DNA of 64,000 nucleotides from VXPQ01 sp965223485 (lineage in GTDB: Bacteria; Bacteroidota; Rhodothermia; Rhodothermales; VXPQ01), in the NCBI GenBank assembly GCA_965223485.1, contig OZ244993.1, forward strand, positions 2,976,001-3,040,000. Direction: 5' to 3'. Below are positions 18,248 through 28,107 of the stretch, one piece after another; position 1 is the stretch's first letter; each line of letters begins with the position of its first letter. The position numbers and the translations under genes were made by a program. Under the pieces are notes generated by a model that was given only the letters and a program-made list of their open reading frames with translations, was not told where the DNA came from and did not search any database.

Positions 18248-19495
18248 ATGACGTTCCTCATGCCACCGGATACCTTGTCCCAAAATCGAGCCTTCGTGAA
18301 GACGGCCCTGCCCACTCTGCTCATATGCATGGGCGCCCTGCTGGCAGCCTGCGACGATCCCGCAAACGTCGGTGGCGACCTGCTCGGCGCGGCCGGAGGA
18401 GAGCCCGTCAATACGGTCGAGCCCCTCTCATTCCTGCGGGCTGCGGAGTTGAAACAACCCGCCGCCAGCCCTCCACGTGTTCTCACGGGCATGGTTCAGG
18501 ACCCCGTGCTCGGTCAATACGAAGTGCAGGGATATTTCGACATCACGGCAGTCACATCGGATGATTTTCAGGCCGGTACCGTCGAAGCGGTCGAGTTGCG
18601 CCTGCGGCGCACCTATGTATACGGTGATTCAACGAGCGAGCTGCGAGCAGTGCTGAGAGACATCGGCGAGGACTGGGACGCGGACGATGTACCAACCGGG
18701 ACCTCCTTCGCTACCGGGCCGATCATCACGGAATTCACCTTTTTAGCCACGGACACGCTGGTCGTCGTTCCGTTGCCCGATTCCTGGGTTTCGGAACACG
18801 ATCCTATTCTCCGGGACCCCGATGTCGGCAATCTTTTCCACGGCTTCCGCATCGACCCGGTCGAAGGAAACGCAGTGATCGGATTTGGCCCGGTGGGCTC
18901 TGTACTGTTTGCAAGCACCGGCGCGGACTCTGTTTTTTATCCGGTGAGTAAAGCCTATCCCTTCGTAGAACGTTCTGCATCCGCGGGTATTCCCGAAGAC
19001 CGGTTCCTTATGCAGGCGGGCATTGGGCCTAACCCCGAATTTTCGCTATCCGTCTACAGCGACAGCGGAAACTATCCGTCCACACCCCCCGAAGAAGTTT
19101 CCATAAACCGGGCTACCTTTACGCTGTGGGTGGATACCCTGACCTTCCGGCAAAACACGCCGGTGCATTTTGAGCGCCCCCTTCTCCGAACACTGGACCT
19201 CTACAGGCGAGTCTCCGGCGACAGTACCTATGCCCTGACAAGTCGAAGCACGATAGACGACCGGGGTCGCTTTGTATTCGGGGGGCCTGCGCTCGCGCGT
19301 ACTATCGAAGAAAACATCACGGAAGACATAGTATTCGAGATCCGGATGCCTGACCCGGGCATGTCTACTACATTACCCTCGGACCAGGCAAGTTATTACT
19401 ATTATCACAGCTCCCTGAATCCCATGCTCTTTTATGACGCCGACGCCGGCAATCAGGCGCCTGCCGGGTTCATCACGCTCACCCCGATCTATTGA
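18248..19495 (+). CDS. DUF4270-like outer membrane lipoprotein
   Basis: This 415-residue secreted lipoprotein has a type II signal sequence ending LICMGALLAACDD, with the lipidated cysteine at position 35. The mature part is beta-rich with repeated motifs describing exported structural proteins (PVLGQYEVQGYFDITAVTSDDF, AVELRLRRTYVYGDST, SINRATFTLWVD), ending AGFITLTPIY. The order GT5-short / lipoprotein and the overall pattern fit the DUF4270 family of Bacteroidota, whose role is unknown. ATG 18248 is chosen; GTG 18206 is in frame but precedes an unlikely leader. Its stop lies 20 bases before the next ATG (19516), so the two are probably co-transcribed. Confidence 0.7.
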   Translation: MTFLMPPDTLSQNRAFVKTALPTLLICMGALLAACDDPANVGGDLLGAAGGEPVNTVEPLSFLRAAELKQPAASPPRVLTGMVQDPVLGQYEVQGYFDITAVTSDDFQAGTVEAVELRLRRTYVYGDSTSELRAVLRDIGEDWDADDVPTGTSFATGPIITEFTFLATDTLVVVPLPDSWVSEHDPILRDPDVGNLFHGFRIDPVEGNAVIGFGPVGSVLFASTGADSVFYPVSKAYPFVERSASAGIPEDRFLMQAGIGPNPEFSLSVYSDSGNYPSTPPEEVSINRATFTLWVDTLTFRQNTPVHFERPLLRTLDLYRRVSGDSTYALTSRSTIDDRGRFVFGGPALARTIEENITEDIVFEIRMPDPGMSTTLPSDQASYYYYHSSLNPMLFYDADAGNQAPAGFITLTPIY

Positions 19496-19515
19496 CCGCA
19501 CCCCGTCGAGCAACG

Positions 19516-20886
19516 ATGCCATCCCTTTCGTTTTCCCGCACCGGACGCGGATCTGCCCGCTTCTTCAGATCACTCGCGGTATGCGCTGTCCTGGTCCTCG
19601 CCACGGCGATTCTCGCCGTATCGCCCGGGATGGCGCAAGACGCTCGCGACGGATCCCTGTATTCCCGCTTCGGTATCGGCGCATTGCACCTCCATGCAGG
19701 TGGACAGGGCACGGGAATCGGCCACGCCGGATTTGCACTTCATTCGCTGCAATACGTGAATCCGAACAACCCGGGAGCCTGGGCCGATCAGGTGCTCACC
19801 CGCATTTCGGCAGGATTCGCCTACCAGAACCTTGTGATTTCCGATAAAAATAAGGAAACCAGTCGGCTTGGCTCCGGCCATCTGAGTGGCATACAGCTCG
19901 GTTTTCCCCTGATTGAACGGAAACTGGGGGTAGCGCTGGGGTTTGCTCCCTTTTCGCGCGTGAGCTACAATGTAGCGAATGAAGGTACTCTTCTCTCTGG
20001 AGACCCGGCCCGGCCCGACACGGTGGGGTATCGCGTGAATTTTTTCGGATCGGGCGGAATACAGCAGATTACAGGCGGCCTCGGATACCGGTTCAGCCCC
20101 AATTTCAGCGCCGGCGCCTCACTCAATGCACTCTTTGGTCTCATCGACAACGGACGGGAAACCATCTTTCTGGAAGGGTCTTCCGGTCCCTTGTTCCTTG
20201 ATACGAATCTTGAAACTTCGACCCGGCTGAACGGCCTTTCGGCTACGTTCGGAGCCTTGTTCAGCATACAAAACGTACTTGCTGAAGAGGATTTCATCAG
20301 CATTGGCGGGGCCTTTACGCTCCCCACAACGTTGTCAGCCAAACGGGTTACCTCACTGGGAGAAAACCTCGACAGGGATACGCTGGGAACAACGATTTCC
20401 GGAAAAATCGACATGCCCTGGCAATTGGGCCTGGGCGTTGCGTATTATCCCGACAATCGATGGACGTTATCGGCCGGTGGAAAATTCGCCCCATGGACCG
20501 ATCTGCGGAGCACTATCCCCTTGCCCGGATATCACTCGGGAACAGCACAGGGGTTGTCAGACGTAGTGCAGCTCGGAACTGGCGTTGAATTCCTGCCCGC
20601 AGGTACCGATCTTCTTGCATCGTGGCCAGCGCGCATTGCCTACCGCTTCGGAATTTCCTGGGATCGGGCTTATATTTCCCCTGACCGGAATATGAACATC
20701 GAAACAACAACGATTTCAGCAGGCTTTGGTTTACCGACCCTGATACCGGGTGCACGCCTCGATATAAATATGCAGGCGGGTATACGTGGCGCCGCCAACG
20801 CTGATCTCGTACGCGATGTTTTCTACCGGCTCTCCATGTCGGTAAATATAGGCGAACGATGGTTCCAGACCCCGAAACTACGTTAA
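19516..20886 (+). CDS. Outer membrane beta-barrel protein (FadL/PorV-like fold, unassigned)
   Basis: The 456-residue protein has an N-terminal signal peptide (VCAVLVLATAILAVSPGMAQ). A mature chain opens DGSLYSRFGIGALH, a start common to exported barrels of this phylum. Repeated amphipathic strands with Gly turns continue to a C-terminal RLSMSVNIGERWF end (ISAGFAYQNLVIS, LGVALGFAPFSRVSY, GLGYRFSPNFSAGASLNALFG, WTLSAGGKFAPW). These are typical of a 14-strand-type channel or transporter barrel. Start ATG 19516 is preferred to TTG 19492. It lies between a DUF4270-like lipoprotein and a TPR protein, suggesting one envelope complex, which is inference. Confidence 0.7.
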   Translation: MPSLSFSRTGRGSARFFRSLAVCAVLVLATAILAVSPGMAQDARDGSLYSRFGIGALHLHAGGQGTGIGHAGFALHSLQYVNPNNPGAWADQVLTRISAGFAYQNLVISDKNKETSRLGSGHLSGIQLGFPLIERKLGVALGFAPFSRVSYNVANEGTLLSGDPARPDTVGYRVNFFGSGGIQQITGGLGYRFSPNFSAGASLNALFGLIDNGRETIFLEGSSGPLFLDTNLETSTRLNGLSATFGALFSIQNVLAEEDFISIGGAFTLPTTLSAKRVTSLGENLDRDTLGTTISGKIDMPWQLGLGVAYYPDNRWTLSAGGKFAPWTDLRSTIPLPGYHSGTAQGLSDVVQLGTGVEFLPAGTDLLASWPARIAYRFGISWDRAYISPDRNMNIETTTISAGFGLPTLIPGARLDINMQAGIRGAANADLVRDVFYRLSMSVNIGERWFQTPKLR

Positions 20887-20944
20887 CGTCAAAAGGTGTA
20901 ACTTTATCGGCAGGCGATCCCCCTTCACAAGACGAGCTTTAATC

Positions 20945-22297
20945 ATGCGGCGCATTATAAAGCATACCTCCCTTTGTAGCCAGGGTCTCATCGCATCCGT
21001 ATTGCTTGCGGCCGTATGCGCCACCGGGCCGGTGCAGCCTGTCCTCGCTCAATCCGACGAGGCGAACGTAGTGAGCGACCAGGACAAGGCCGTGCACTAC
21101 AGTCTCTACTATGAGGATTTCAAAAACAGGAATTATCTGAGTGCATTGCCGAACCTCCACTGGATCCTCCATAACGCACCCGAGTATCCGCGAAATGACG
21201 ACCGGAATTTCGAGCGAACCGTGGACCTCTACACAGCGCTGGCCGAGGCCTCGACAAGCGAAGAGGGCAAGCAAGCATATCTCGACTCAGCCTATGCATG
21301 GTTCGATCAATCCATCGCCGGCATGCAGGAAGGCGCCATCGAGTTCGACGAAGCCCAATGGACGCTCCGAAAGGGACGCTTCCTGCAGGAAAACCATCAA
21401 TCGCTGAGTAGCGATCCGCCTACATTCGCCTCGGTCTACAACGAGGTCTACACCATGATCGGGTGTAATATCGATGCATACTATGTACGCATCATCATCG
21501 ACGACGCCGCCCGAAACGGCGACAAGCAGCGCGCCATTAACCTGACAGACGAAGCCGAGGCATGCTATCCCGACAATGCGGATGTCGCTGCGTACCTCAC
21601 GGAGATACGTAACGCCCTGTTCAGCACACCGGAAGAACGCCTTGAATTTCTCCAGACACGACTGGGCAACACCCCGGATAACATAGAGGTAGCCGCGGAA
21701 CTCTTCGACATCTATCTCGAACTGGGCTACCGCGACGAGGCCGCAGAACTCGGCGACCGTCTGCTCGAAATGGATCCATCGCCCCTTACGTACCGCCGCC
21801 TCGGACAACTTCATCTCCAGGACGGGAATGCAACCCGGGCAATATCCTACTATGAGGAGGCGCGCGCGCTGCTCGGCGACGACGCCGACGCCACAATCCG
21901 ACGGGATATTCTGTACAATCTGGGAATCGCCCGGCAACAGGAGGGCGCCGTTTCCCAGGCACGGTCCCTGTTCCGTCAGGCCATCCAGGTGGATGCAAAC
22001 TTCGGTCAGGCATATATCGCCATCGGCGACCTGTACGCCACCGCCGTATCGAATTGTGGCACGTTCGAACGGGAAGACCGGGCCGTTTACTGGCTGGCGG
22101 TGGATTATTATCGGCAGGCCCGGGCAAAGGACTCGAGTGTATCAGCGCAGGCGAATCAAAAAATCGCCACCTACCGGCGCAGTTTTCCGGATCAGGAAGC
22201 ACTCTTTTTCAAAAACTGGGAGCCGGGGCAATCCTACCGGGTGGATTACGGCTGTTACGCATGGATCAACGAAGCGACGACAGTGCGCGCTCCGTAA
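20945..22297 (+). CDS. Exported TPR protein
   Basis: The 450-residue protein has a signal peptide (GLIASVLLAAVCATGPVQPVLAQ). Its start HYSLYYEDFKNRNYLSALPNLHWILHNAPEYP is followed by TPR units (YRRLGQLHLQDGNATRAISYYEEA; ILYNLGIARQQEGAVSQARSLFRQAI; GQAYIAIGDLYATA). A conserved-looking C-terminal tail (KNWEPGQSYRVDYGCYAWINEATTVRA) contains two of several cysteines and resembles the tails of Bacteroidota TPR proteins that sit at the cell surface. It follows the barrel gene by 58 bases. Its role is unassigned; a scaffold for the neighbouring envelope proteins is inference. Confidence 0.72.
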   Translation: MRRIIKHTSLCSQGLIASVLLAAVCATGPVQPVLAQSDEANVVSDQDKAVHYSLYYEDFKNRNYLSALPNLHWILHNAPEYPRNDDRNFERTVDLYTALAEASTSEEGKQAYLDSAYAWFDQSIAGMQEGAIEFDEAQWTLRKGRFLQENHQSLSSDPPTFASVYNEVYTMIGCNIDAYYVRIIIDDAARNGDKQRAINLTDEAEACYPDNADVAAYLTEIRNALFSTPEERLEFLQTRLGNTPDNIEVAAELFDIYLELGYRDEAAELGDRLLEMDPSPLTYRRLGQLHLQDGNATRAISYYEEARALLGDDADATIRRDILYNLGIARQQEGAVSQARSLFRQAIQVDANFGQAYIAIGDLYATAVSNCGTFEREDRAVYWLAVDYYRQARAKDSSVSAQANQKIATYRRSFPDQEALFFKNWEPGQSYRVDYGCYAWINEATTVRAP

Positions 22298-22391
22298 CGT
22301 CTCGCATTCGGCTTTCCTTTTCCACACTCCTCGTTACATTTAACGGCCCGCGCTTTCTGCGGCCCGTTCGCAGTATGTTTTTGCCAGCATT

Positions 22392-23687
22392 ATGCAGATA
22401 GAGCACATCACCGCCCGGCAGATTCTTGACAGCCGTGGCAATCCGACCGTCGAAGTCGATGTCATCACATCGGATGGGTTTCGTGGGCGCGCCGCCGTCC
22501 CGAGCGGAGCATCCACGGGAGAACACGAGGCCGTGGAACTGCGGGATGGGGACGACAGCGCCTACATGGGCAAGGGTGTATTGGATGCTGTCCGAAACGT
22601 GAATGAAATAATCGCCCCGGAATTGATCGGGCGGGATGTGCTGGACCAGGTTTCTATCGACAATACGCTGATCGACCTCGACGGCACCGAAAACAAGGGA
22701 CGGCTTGGGGCCAATGCCCTACTCGGCGTATCGCTTGCGGTCGCAAAGGCCGCCGCTGAGAACCTCGGTCTTCCTCTCTACCGATATATTGGCGGAACCA
22801 ATGCCTCCACGCTTCCTGTACCGATGATGAACATCATCAACGGAGGACACCATGCGGACAACAGCGTGGACATGCAGGAATTCATGATCATGCCGATCGG
22901 CGCAAGCTCCTTCAGCGAAGCGCTCCGCGTCGGCGCCGAAATTTTCCATACGCTGCGGAAGGTGCTCAAGGAAAGGGGGTACAATACCGCGGTCGGCGAC
23001 GAAGGCGGCTTTGCCCCCGACTTGCGTTCCAACGACGAAGCCGTAGAGGTCATCCTCGAAGCAGTTTCGCAAGCCGGGTACGAACCAGGGCGGGATGTCT
23101 ATCTGGCCTTGGATCCGGCCACCTCCGAAATGTACCGGGACGGGTATTATCTTTTCTGGAAGAGCGACCCAAATACAAAACGATCCGCCTCGGACATGAT
23201 CGACTTCTGGGAGAACTGGGTCAATCAGTATCCTATCCTCTCCATTGAGGATGGCTTGGCCGAAGATGACTGGGAAGGCTGGAAAGCACTCACGGACCGC
23301 CTCGGGAACCGGATCCAACTCGTCGGAGACGACCTTTTTGTGACGAATACCGATCGGTTGCAACAAGGCATCAGCGACGGAGCAGCCAACTCCATACTGA
23401 TCAAACTGAACCAGATCGGCACGCTGACGGAAACCCTTCAGGCCATCGAACTCGCGCACACCCACGGATATACGGCAGTGATCAGCCACCGCTCCGGCGA
23501 AACCGAAGATGCAACCATTGCGGACCTTGCCGTAGCCACGAATGCCGGCCAGATCAAGACCGGCTCCGCAAGCCGCAGCGACCGCATCGCAAAGTACAAT
23601 CAATTACTGCGCATCGAGGAGTTGCTCGAATCTGCGGCTTCTTTCCCTGGCATGGGCGCCCTACGTCCCGGCAACATAGAACAATAG
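22392..23687 (+). CDS. eno: Enolase
   Basis: Enolase interconverts 2-phosphoglycerate and phosphoenolpyruvate. The N-terminal half carries ARQILDSRGNPTVEVDV, the mobile loop GASTGEHEAVELRDGD and GDEGGFAPDL. The barrel shows the metal ligands in LALDPATSEMY, SIEDGLAEDDWEGW and LVGDDLFVTN. LIKLNQIGTLTETL and SHRSGETEDATIADLAV complete the active site. The length of 431 residues is standard. It is followed after 4 bases by a DivIC/FtsB-like gene, an arrangement common in Bacteroidota. With ppdK at 57031, the window encodes both sides of the PEP node. Confidence 0.97.
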   Translation: MQIEHITARQILDSRGNPTVEVDVITSDGFRGRAAVPSGASTGEHEAVELRDGDDSAYMGKGVLDAVRNVNEIIAPELIGRDVLDQVSIDNTLIDLDGTENKGRLGANALLGVSLAVAKAAAENLGLPLYRYIGGTNASTLPVPMMNIINGGHHADNSVDMQEFMIMPIGASSFSEALRVGAEIFHTLRKVLKERGYNTAVGDEGGFAPDLRSNDEAVEVILEAVSQAGYEPGRDVYLALDPATSEMYRDGYYLFWKSDPNTKRSASDMIDFWENWVNQYPILSIEDGLAEDDWEGWKALTDRLGNRIQLVGDDLFVTNTDRLQQGISDGAANSILIKLNQIGTLTETLQAIELAHTHGYTAVISHRSGETEDATIADLAVATNAGQIKTGSASRSDRIAKYNQLLRIEELLESAASFPGMGALRPGNIEQ

Positions 23688-23691
23688 CTGC

Positions 23692-24147
23692 ATGAAGAAG
23701 AAATCCTTCAAGCATTCGTCAGACCGAATCGGATCGGATACGCCGTCTTCTCCGTTGTTTTTGTCTGTGGATACGAAACGGCGCCTGCGCAAAGTAGTCC
23801 TGTGGGCTATTATAGCGGCTGCTCTTGGCTCGTTCGTATTCCTCGACAGCCACAGCCTCCTCAAGCGCATGACGTGGCGCAATGAGTATACGGAAGTGCA
23901 CCAGGAAAACGAACGGCTGCGGGCCGACATCTCACAACTCGAAAAAGAAGTTAGCGAAGGCCTCTCCGACGAAGCGGTAGAAAAAATTGCGCGTGAGGAA
24001 TATGGCATGCACCGCCCCGGCGAAACGGTGTATCCTGTCGAAGAACGCGCCAACACCAAAAAGAATGCTCCGGAAGATCGGCAACGTAAAGCCGTGAACG
24101 AATCCCCGGGCAATGCGTCCAGCCGCCAAAGCACTGCAAACGATTAA
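23692..24147 (+). CDS. DivIC/FtsB-like septum formation initiator protein
   Basis: The 151-residue bitopic protein has a cytoplasmic N-terminus, one transmembrane helix (VVLWAIIAAALGSFVFL), a heptad coiled coil (EYTEVHQENERLRADISQLEKEV) and the short conserved motif IAREEYGMHRPGETVYPV seen in the FtsB/DivIC family. These proteins join FtsL and FtsQ in the divisome. The polar C-terminal tail (about 35 residues, rich in Lys, Asn, Ser) is extra. It starts 4 bases after the eno stop and is probably co-transcribed with it. Confidence 0.85.
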   Translation: MKKKSFKHSSDRIGSDTPSSPLFLSVDTKRRLRKVVLWAIIAAALGSFVFLDSHSLLKRMTWRNEYTEVHQENERLRADISQLEKEVSEGLSDEAVEKIAREEYGMHRPGETVYPVEERANTKKNAPEDRQRKAVNESPGNASSRQSTAND

Positions 24148-24215
24148 CCCTTCCGGCACGCATTTTCTCACGGACCTCCCGGAATGATCCGACGCCTGTA
24201 TCAAAAGACCTCGGC

Positions 24216-25205
24216 ATGAATCAGCTCGCAATAGGGATTGATCTTGGAGGGACCATGATCAAGGCGGCCCTGGTCCGGCGTGGTGAAGGATTCGTCGTCG
24301 AGAAAGCACGCGACACCGAGGCGATCCACGGCCCCGATCATGTACTGGACCGTATTGCGGACCTTATCCGTTCGGTCGCAGCCGAGGCCCCGGATGCAGT
24401 AATCAGCGGCATCGGTATCGGAGCGCCAGGGGCAATCAACTGGGAGCGCACGTCGGTCGTACAACCGCCCAACCTGCCTGGATGGGGTGTAGTCAATCTC
24501 CGGGAAGCACTACAAGCGCGTCTGGGCGACGAACTGTCCGTATTCGTAGAAAACGACGCCAATCTGGCCGGGCTTGGTTCGGCACACTACGGCAGAGGAC
24601 GCCCCTACCCTTCCTTCATCATGGTCACGCTGGGCACAGGTGTAGGCGGCGCCATCATCTACGACCGGAAGATATTCCGCGGGACCACCGGAGCCGCTGC
24701 CGAAATCGGGCATATGACGATCAATTTTGCAGGCGCCATCGACCGATACGGTATTGCAGGTTCGATCGAGTCATACCTGGGTCAGAAATACTTGTCCCGC
24801 TACGGACGCCACAAGTTGCTCACCCGGCACGAAAGCATCATACACCAGATGGCGGGGCAGGACCTGCAAAATCTCACCCCCCTCATGCTCTACGAAGCAG
24901 CCTGCAGCGGTGACGAACCTGCCCAGGAAATCCTGAGATGGGCAGGCCACAAGCTGGGCGTCGTGCTCGGGGCATCCATCAACCTCCTGGACATTCGCAA
25001 GGTCGTGGTAGGCGGCGGGCTTTCGGCCGCAGGCGATTTCATCATTGACGAAGCTCGAAAAAGCATCCGCGAATACGTCATTCCGGATCACCGGGACGAG
25101 ATTGAAATCGTCCGAGAAACCCTCGGCAACGAAGCGGGTATGCTCGGAGCCGCCCATCTGGTCTTTCAGTTTCTCGACGAAGAAGCGGTCAGGTCGCCCG
25201 CATAG
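24216..25205 (+). CDS. ROK family sugar kinase lacking the zinc cysteines
   Basis: The protein resembles bacterial glucokinases of the ROK family, which phosphorylate glucose or related sugars with ATP. The phosphate loop is GIDLGGTMIKAALV. The catalytic Asp lies in VFVENDANLAGLG, and the second ATP site is VTLGTGVGGAII. EIGHM contains the zinc-ligand His166. The usual CxCGxxGCxE that follows is degenerate: the cysteine positions are Asp176, Tyr178 and Ser183, while the flanking Gly179, Gly182 and Glu185 remain. At 329 residues it is of normal length. Substrate is likely glucose, by similarity only. The next gene, lptD, follows on the same strand. Confidence 0.85.
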   Translation: MNQLAIGIDLGGTMIKAALVRRGEGFVVEKARDTEAIHGPDHVLDRIADLIRSVAAEAPDAVISGIGIGAPGAINWERTSVVQPPNLPGWGVVNLREALQARLGDELSVFVENDANLAGLGSAHYGRGRPYPSFIMVTLGTGVGGAIIYDRKIFRGTTGAAAEIGHMTINFAGAIDRYGIAGSIESYLGQKYLSRYGRHKLLTRHESIIHQMAGQDLQNLTPLMLYEAACSGDEPAQEILRWAGHKLGVVLGASINLLDIRKVVVGGGLSAAGDFIIDEARKSIREYVIPDHRDEIEIVRETLGNEAGMLGAAHLVFQFLDEEAVRSPA

Positions 25206-25269
25206 CCGCGGACATCCGGTAGCCGCCTGCACCCGGGCGAACTCGCATGTCCACCATCCGCCCTGTTTT

Positions 25270-27849
25270 ATGATCGGGGTTCGCCGACCATTTTTCGCTG
25301 CGCTGCTTTTCCTTGCGGGCAATGCCTTGCCCATTCCGTGTCTGGCCCAGAATACAGACGCCCCCATCAGGTTTTCTGCGAAAGACTCGTTGGTGATTTC
25401 CTTCAACGAGAAAAACGATGTGGGGAATTTATACAATCATGCAAAAGTTGCATACAAAGAGGCTGAACTATACGCATTCCGCATAGATATCCTTTTCGAT
25501 CAGGATGAATTGCACGCATCCGGCCTCCAAAGCGATACCGGCGCGGTCGGCGCCCCATCCTTTACACAAGGATCGGAAACCTTCGAGGGAGATCGGATAT
25601 CCTTCAATGCCGCGACGGAACGAGGACGCGTAACCGGCGCACGCACTACCCTCGATGAGGGATTTATACGGGCCAATGTGGTGAAAGTCGGGGAGGACAG
25701 TACGCTTTACGTGGCGGAAGGAGTCTACACGACCTGCGAATGCCTGGACGATCCATCGTACTCGCTCCGGTCGAGCAAAATGAAAGTCGTCGATCAGGAA
25801 TGGATCTACACGGGACCTATTCGCCTCTATCTGTTCAACATCCCTACGCCGCTATGGCTGCCGTTCGGCTTTGTGCCTGCCCGCGAGGGACGGCGCAGCG
25901 GCCCCCTGCCCCCCCGCTACGGAGAAGACGAACGGGGGTTTTATCTGCGCAACTGGGGATGGTATCAGGCCATCAACGAGTATATGGACGCCCGGCTTGA
26001 ATTTGGCCTATGGACGCGAGGCAGTTTTCAAGTCACGCCGCAATTTCGTTACGCACGGCGATACCGCTATTCCGGGCAGATTCTCGTGGACTACCTTAAA
26101 AACCGGAACGGCGAACGAGGCGATCCCGACTTTTCGGAATTTGGTACGGGGCGACTGCGCTGGACACATAATCAGGAACTGAACCCGACCACCAGGCTTC
26201 GCGCGAATATCGATTTATCCTCCTCAAGCTACCTGCGCACCTCTTCGGAACAGTACGACGACCGCGTCCGGCAAACTATCCAGTCGAGCGCAGGGTTCAG
26301 TAAAACCTGGCGTAGAGCAGGACGCAATCTGACTCTGAACCTTAGCCACCAGCAAAACCTCGAAAACGGTAGTGTCCGTGTGGTGCTGCCCAGTCTCACA
26401 TTCCGCCAGAATACCCGAAAGCCCTTTGCACGCGAGAGTGGTCCGGGGAGGGATCGCTGGTATGAACGCATCACGTACGATTACAGCCTGAACACGGACA
26501 ATCGGTACAACTTTGTCCCGAACGACTCGACAGACATCGCATGGTACGAAGCACTGATTTCTCCCTCAAAATACCGGGAGGCAACCGGTAGGTCAGAGCC
26601 ATTCGCCTTCAAAGCAGCGCATCGGATCAACATTGGCGCCGGATTTCCGGCGCTTTCCAGAGCCTTTCCTGTGCACCTCGTCCCGAATATCAATTACACG
26701 GAAGACTGGTTTATCCAGACTGAACGCCGACAGGTTGACGAAACAGGCCGGGTTACGGTCGAAAAAACGCCGGATTTTCTTGCACTGCGGCAATTTTCAA
26801 CCGGGTTTTCCATGAATACGACGTTCTACGGGATTTTCCCTTTCCGGATCGGCCCCTTCGATGGGCTGCGCCATACCGTCCGCCCACGCATGAGCCTCAA
26901 TTACCGGCCCGATTTTTATGCGGATGCGTGGGGCTATACGGCCTCGTATACCGATGCGAACGGAGAACGCCAGCAATATGCCCTCGTCCCCGGCGTACAG
27001 CGCTTCGGACAAAAGAGCATGAGTTTTTCGATCGATAATGTATTCGAGACACGACACATCTCTACCGACTCCACCGGGACAGAACGCAGGAATGTGATCC
27101 GGCTGTTGAACACGGGGATAGCAACCGGCTACAACTTCGCTGCCGACTCGATGAAACTGGGGGATCTGCGCCTTAACGCACGCACCCGCATCGCCAGCAA
27201 TCTCAGCTTGAACATGGGAGCAACCTTCTCTCCCTATGCCCTCAACACCGAGGGCGCCCGGGTGGTCAATCGGTTCCTCTTCTCTGACCGACCATGGCTC
27301 CCCGTACGAGCCACCTTGCTCAGGATGAGCCTGAACACTTCGTTCCAAAGCAAGCCAACCGGACCGGAGCGTTCCTTCAACAGCCTGCGCTCCCGCGATC
27401 TGCCCGCCGGGGCAGGTATACCCGGGGGAGCACCGCTTACTGGAAACGACGTATTCCGGTCTCCGTATTCGGGTACATCGGACAGCTATGCCGACTTCGC
27501 CATTCCTTGGTCCCTGCGCCTCGATCTCAGTTACAATTATTCCAAACTGTTCAGCGACGCCAGGAGAACAGCAGTGCTGAACGCCCAGTTTGATTTCAAC
27601 CTGACGCCAGACTGGAAAATACAGGGGCGCTCCGGGTACGATTTCGAGGCGCGAAAACTCATCTATACCAGTGTGTCCGTTTTTCGCGATTTCAACTGCT
27701 GGGAAATGGCGATCAATTGGGTGCCGTTCGGGCCGTACCAGTCTTACAGTTTCGATCTGCACGTGAAAAGCGGACAATTGCGCGACCTGCTTCGCCTCCG
27801 GCAACCGCGTTCCGACATAAAGGGACGGTTCGGAAGGCTGAGAAACTGA
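25270..27849 (+). CDS. lptD: LptD-like LPS-assembly outer membrane protein
   Basis: LptD is the outer-membrane barrel that, with LptE, places lipopolysaccharide on the cell surface. The 859-residue product has a signal peptide (RPFFAALLFLAGNALPIPCLAQ). An OstA/LptA-like jellyroll follows (YNHAKVAYKEAELYAFRIDILFDQDELHASG ... FEGDRISFNAATERGRVTGART), then YVAEGVYTTCECLDDPSYSLRSSKMKVV and IPTPLWLPFGFVPA at the jellyroll-barrel junction. About 550 residues of barrel strands end with CWEMAINWVPFGPYQSYSFDLHV. ATG 25270 begins the signal peptide; the frame is open further upstream, but that part overlaps the ROK gene and is not used. It fits the LPS-export genes elsewhere here (permease at 41495). 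Confidence 0.88.
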   Translation: MIGVRRPFFAALLFLAGNALPIPCLAQNTDAPIRFSAKDSLVISFNEKNDVGNLYNHAKVAYKEAELYAFRIDILFDQDELHASGLQSDTGAVGAPSFTQGSETFEGDRISFNAATERGRVTGARTTLDEGFIRANVVKVGEDSTLYVAEGVYTTCECLDDPSYSLRSSKMKVVDQEWIYTGPIRLYLFNIPTPLWLPFGFVPAREGRRSGPLPPRYGEDERGFYLRNWGWYQAINEYMDARLEFGLWTRGSFQVTPQFRYARRYRYSGQILVDYLKNRNGERGDPDFSEFGTGRLRWTHNQELNPTTRLRANIDLSSSSYLRTSSEQYDDRVRQTIQSSAGFSKTWRRAGRNLTLNLSHQQNLENGSVRVVLPSLTFRQNTRKPFARESGPGRDRWYERITYDYSLNTDNRYNFVPNDSTDIAWYEALISPSKYREATGRSEPFAFKAAHRINIGAGFPALSRAFPVHLVPNINYTEDWFIQTERRQVDETGRVTVEKTPDFLALRQFSTGFSMNTTFYGIFPFRIGPFDGLRHTVRPRMSLNYRPDFYADAWGYTASYTDANGERQQYALVPGVQRFGQKSMSFSIDNVFETRHISTDSTGTERRNVIRLLNTGIATGYNFAADSMKLGDLRLNARTRIASNLSLNMGATFSPYALNTEGARVVNRFLFSDRPWLPVRATLLRMSLNTSFQSKPTGPERSFNSLRSRDLPAGAGIPGGAPLTGNDVFRSPYSGTSDSYADFAIPWSLRLDLSYNYSKLFSDARRTAVLNAQFDFNLTPDWKIQGRSGYDFEARKLIYTSVSVFRDFNCWEMAINWVPFGPYQSYSFDLHVKSGQLRDLLRLRQPRSDIKGRFGRLRN

Positions 27850-28107
27850 GGCGGACATGCCCGGTCTTTTCGCACAATGCGCCGAATTCGTGTGCACCTG
27901 TTAACGCAGAGGGCCGTCCCTGCAACACTCCTTAACAGATCGACTGCAAACGTACAGACGATGGATGCTGCGCCGATTGCTCCGATTGACTCGCTTCCAA
28001 GTGGCTGTCGAGCGCTACAGCACTACCGGACGATGCAGGATGTGACTATTGCAGCGAAGCATACCTTGATAAGAATAAGTGTTTGCGCGCCAACATAAGG
28101 TGCAGAT

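Noticed and set aside
25045..25269. Upstream in-frame extension of lptD
   Set aside because: It lies partly inside the ROK kinase gene and would place residues before a clear signal peptide starting at 25270.
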